64,000 nt of DNA from Rhodoplanes sp046000175 (GTDB lineage: Bacteria > Pseudomonadota > Alphaproteobacteria > Rhizobiales > Xanthobacteraceae). Position 1 is the stretch's first letter. Every line of letters begins with the position of its first letter. Shown here piece by piece: positions 62,417 to 64,000 of this stretch. The notes below the pieces were generated by a model, which made no database searches, was not told where the DNA came from, and saw only the letters and a program-made list of their open reading frames with translations. Both the position numbers and the translations under genes were made by a program. The stretch is taken from assembly GCF_046000175.1 (NCBI RefSeq), contig NZ_JBEOMB010000001.1, positions 8,161 through 72,160 on the forward strand. Direction: 5' to 3'.

Positions 62417-62836
62417 TCAGCCGTTCCAGTCGATCGTGCCGACGTCCCACTTGGCGCGATTCTTCGCCGCCTTCCTGATGAAGTCGTCGATCGCCGCCGA
62501 GGGCTTGTGATCGGGATTGGCCTTGCAGTAGGTGGCGATCATGCCGACGACCTTCTGCTCGTCAAGACCGGCGAGATCGACGTGCTTTCCGTCGTGCTCG
62601 AGCAGCGCGACATTGGCGGCGCTCAGATAGCCCTGCACCCAGGCGTAGAGCATCAGGTTGACCGGGTTCTGCAGGCCCTCGGCCGGCTTCAGATCGGCCG
62701 CGAGCTTGCTGCAGCTCGACGCGCCGATGCCCTGGGTGACGAGCGGCTCGGCGCGCGTCGCGGCCGGCAGGGCGATCACGCCGGCGGCCAGCAGGCCGGT
62801 GGCGAGCAGGGGGGCCACGAACGTCCGTCCGATCAT
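62417..62836 (-). CDS. Secreted hypothetical protein
   Basis: A 139-residue protein with a signal peptide (MIGRTFVAPLLATGLLAAGV, cleavage near TRAE). The mature part is small and helical, with cysteines in GASSCSKLAA and IATYCKANP and a conserved-looking NPVNLMLYAWVQGYLSAANV. The pattern recalls HdeA- or Rap1a-like small periplasmic proteins with one disulfide, but the match is weak. GGAGG lies 9 bases before the ATG. Confidence 0.75.
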   Translation of the reverse strand: MIGRTFVAPLLATGLLAAGVIALPAATRAEPLVTQGIGASSCSKLAADLKPAEGLQNPVNLMLYAWVQGYLSAANVALLEHDGKHVDLAGLDEQKVVGMIATYCKANPDHKPSAAIDDFIRKAAKNRAKWDVGTIDWNG

Positions 62837-63100
62837 CGGAAACAACCTCCAAGGTACACGGGTCGCGATGCGACCTCCCGTCGAGCAGCGGCCCGCTGGC
62901 CGGGCCGCCGTCGGCCGGGACACTAGAGCACGCGACCGGACAATGGGAACCAATGCGGCATAAAATCGACAAGTTTGCGGTCCGAAACCGGGCCTGTCGC
63001 GGCCGGTGACCCGGCCGGGGCGGGGACATCCGTATCGGGGACAGCTGTGTCGGGACCGTCCCGTCGTGGACGGTCGTGTGGCGTGCGCCGGGGAGGCGAG

Positions 63101-64000
63101 ATGCTGGGATTCGATCCGGCCGGCGGGGTGACGTCGCTGCCCGTCTGGGGGACCGGCCTGGTCGCCGTCCTCGCCGTGGTGGGTGCCGTCGCCGCGTGGC
63201 GGCGCAGCGGCGCCGGCGCACTGGTCGCCGGCATCGCCGCCCTGATCGTCGCCGCCGTGGCGGCCGGCGCTGCCGTCACCACCGGCATGATGCTGCACGA
63301 GCGGGTCGCCGAGCGTCGCGCGCTGGAGCAGCGCATGGCCGATCTCGCGGCCCGCGCTTTGGTGCCCGGCTCGCCGCTCGCCTGCCTGGACGGGCTCGTC
63401 GCCACGCCCGGCGAGGCGGCCTGCGAGGCGGTTCTGTTCGGACGTCCCGAGACGGCCGCGGCGGCCGTGTCCTACGTGGCCGCCCAGGTCGACCTCTTCG
63501 TCCAGGCGGCGCCGCGCGTCGCCGGGGATGCGGCGGCGGTCCGCGCGCTCCTGCCGCTGAAGCGCGCGCTCGTCGCCGACCGGTTCGGAATCGTCGCCCA
63601 CGTGCTCGCCCTGCGGGCCGGCTGCTCGGCCGACTTCTGCCCGCCGCTCGCCCTCTTCGAGCAGCCGGACCGGCTGCGCGGCCATCTGCGCGAGCGGTCC
63701 TTCGATGCGATCCTGGCCCGCCATGCGGCCGGCTGGCGGGCCGGCGGCGACGCCGACAGCCCTGTGGGCGCGGCCGGAGGGGCGAGCGCGCCCGGTCTCG
63801 CCGGCACCGGCCGCACGCCGGCCGAAGGAGCGGCAGCCCGCCGGCGCCGGCCACCCGGTGTCGTCGCGTTACGATTTCCCGTCCGCCGCCTCGATTCCGC
63901 CGGTGAGCATCATGGCGCCGGAGCCGTCGACGCCGGCGGCGCCAGTCCCGGCCCGCGACCTGCCGGCCGCCGTGCCGGCCTCGCCGGGCGCCGCGCCGGC
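63101..64000 (+). CDS. Membrane protein, partial, with apparent frameshift
   Basis: The start ATG has GGGAGG upstream and gives two membrane helices (about residues 11-32 and 38-62), then a soluble helical part with cysteines (SPLACLDGL, RAGCSADFCPPL). This frame stays open to the window end, but after about 63770-63830 its codons lose the GC3 bias, while the next frame takes it up and reads YDFPSAASIPPVSIMAPEPS, a plausible Pro-rich C-terminus. A one-base insertion or two-base deletion near the GGAGGGGCG run at 63776 is suspected. No function is known, and the 3' end is outside the window. Confidence 0.65.
   Translation, partial: MLGFDPAGGVTSLPVWGTGLVAVLAVVGAVAAWRRSGAGALVAGIAALIVAAVAAGAAVTTGMMLHERVAERRALEQRMADLAARALVPGSPLACLDGLVATPGEAACEAVLFGRPETAAAAVSYVAAQVDLFVQAAPRVAGDAAAVRALLPLKRALVADRFGIVAHVLALRAGCSADFCPPLALFEQPDRLRGHLRERSFDAILARHAAGWRAGGDADSPVGAAGGASAPGLAGTGRTPAEGAAARRRRPPGVVALRFPVRRLDSAGEHHGAGAVDAGGASPGPRPAGRRAGLAGRRAG

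Noticed and set aside
62278..62478. A short plus-strand frame downstream of the FixK-like box
   Set aside because: It runs into the antisense of the gene at 62417, has weak codon bias and no clear ribosome site.

Overview
The window comes from a very GC-rich alphaproteobacterium, most likely a member of the Hyphomicrobiales (Rhizobiales). The evidence is the conserved block rpoZ-relA/spoT-pdxJ-acpS-lepB-rnc-era-recO with parC behind it, an Omp2-type porin, a class-Nu glutathione transferase, a soluble PAS-PAS chemoreceptor, and several families of intergenic inverted repeats of the kind common in this order. Species cannot be read from the sequence. Most genes have clear Shine-Dalgarno sites and strongly GC3-biased codons.

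Layout. 0-5.6 kb: end of polyphosphate kinase, exopolyphosphatase, a chemoreceptor and RNase D. 5.8-13.5 kb: a P1B-5 metal ATPase fused to hemerythrin, a response regulator divergent from a large soluble hybrid histidine kinase, and a thiamine-diphosphate enzyme. 13.7-26 kb: aspS, speD-speE, small membrane and secreted proteins, then gatC-gatA and gatB, separated by two antisense genes (Uma2-like nuclease, exported amidohydrolase). 26-30 kb: a gene-poor stretch with a histone-H1-like protein made of five amino-acid types, a PsiF-like protein, a glutathione transferase with an H1-like tail, a Sel1 protein and tRNA-Ser(GCT). 30-41 kb: a SPINDLY/OGT-like glycosyltransferase, porin, alpha/beta hydrolase, soluble lytic transglycosylase, dapA, mscL and smpB. 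41-54 kb: a family-5 uracil-DNA glycosylase with an unusual start, a NYN protein and the long housekeeping cluster down to parC. 54-64 kb: small secreted protein, GNAT, RMD1-family protein, a ParDE-like toxin-antitoxin pair, AhpD-like protein, ABC-F ATPase, Sel1 protein, Tat-exported cyclase, a probable small RNA with a FixK/FNR-like box, a secreted hypothetical protein and a membrane protein that runs off the end with an apparent frameshift.

How the genes fit together. ppk/ppx and relA/spoT handle polyphosphate and (p)ppGpp stress signalling. AspRS with GatCAB suggests a tRNA-dependent route to Asn-tRNA and/or Gln-tRNA. speD/speE make spermidine. lepB-rnc-era-recO-parC cover secretion, RNA processing, ribosome assembly, repair and chromosome decatenation.

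The least ordinary features are the FixK-box/small-RNA candidate (62.0-62.2 kb), the H1-like protein island with its GST fusion and hairpin cluster (26-29 kb), the glycosylase whose first two Fe-S cysteines lie upstream of any normal start codon (41.6 kb), and recurrent short tandem repeats of 15-18 bp in front of genes.
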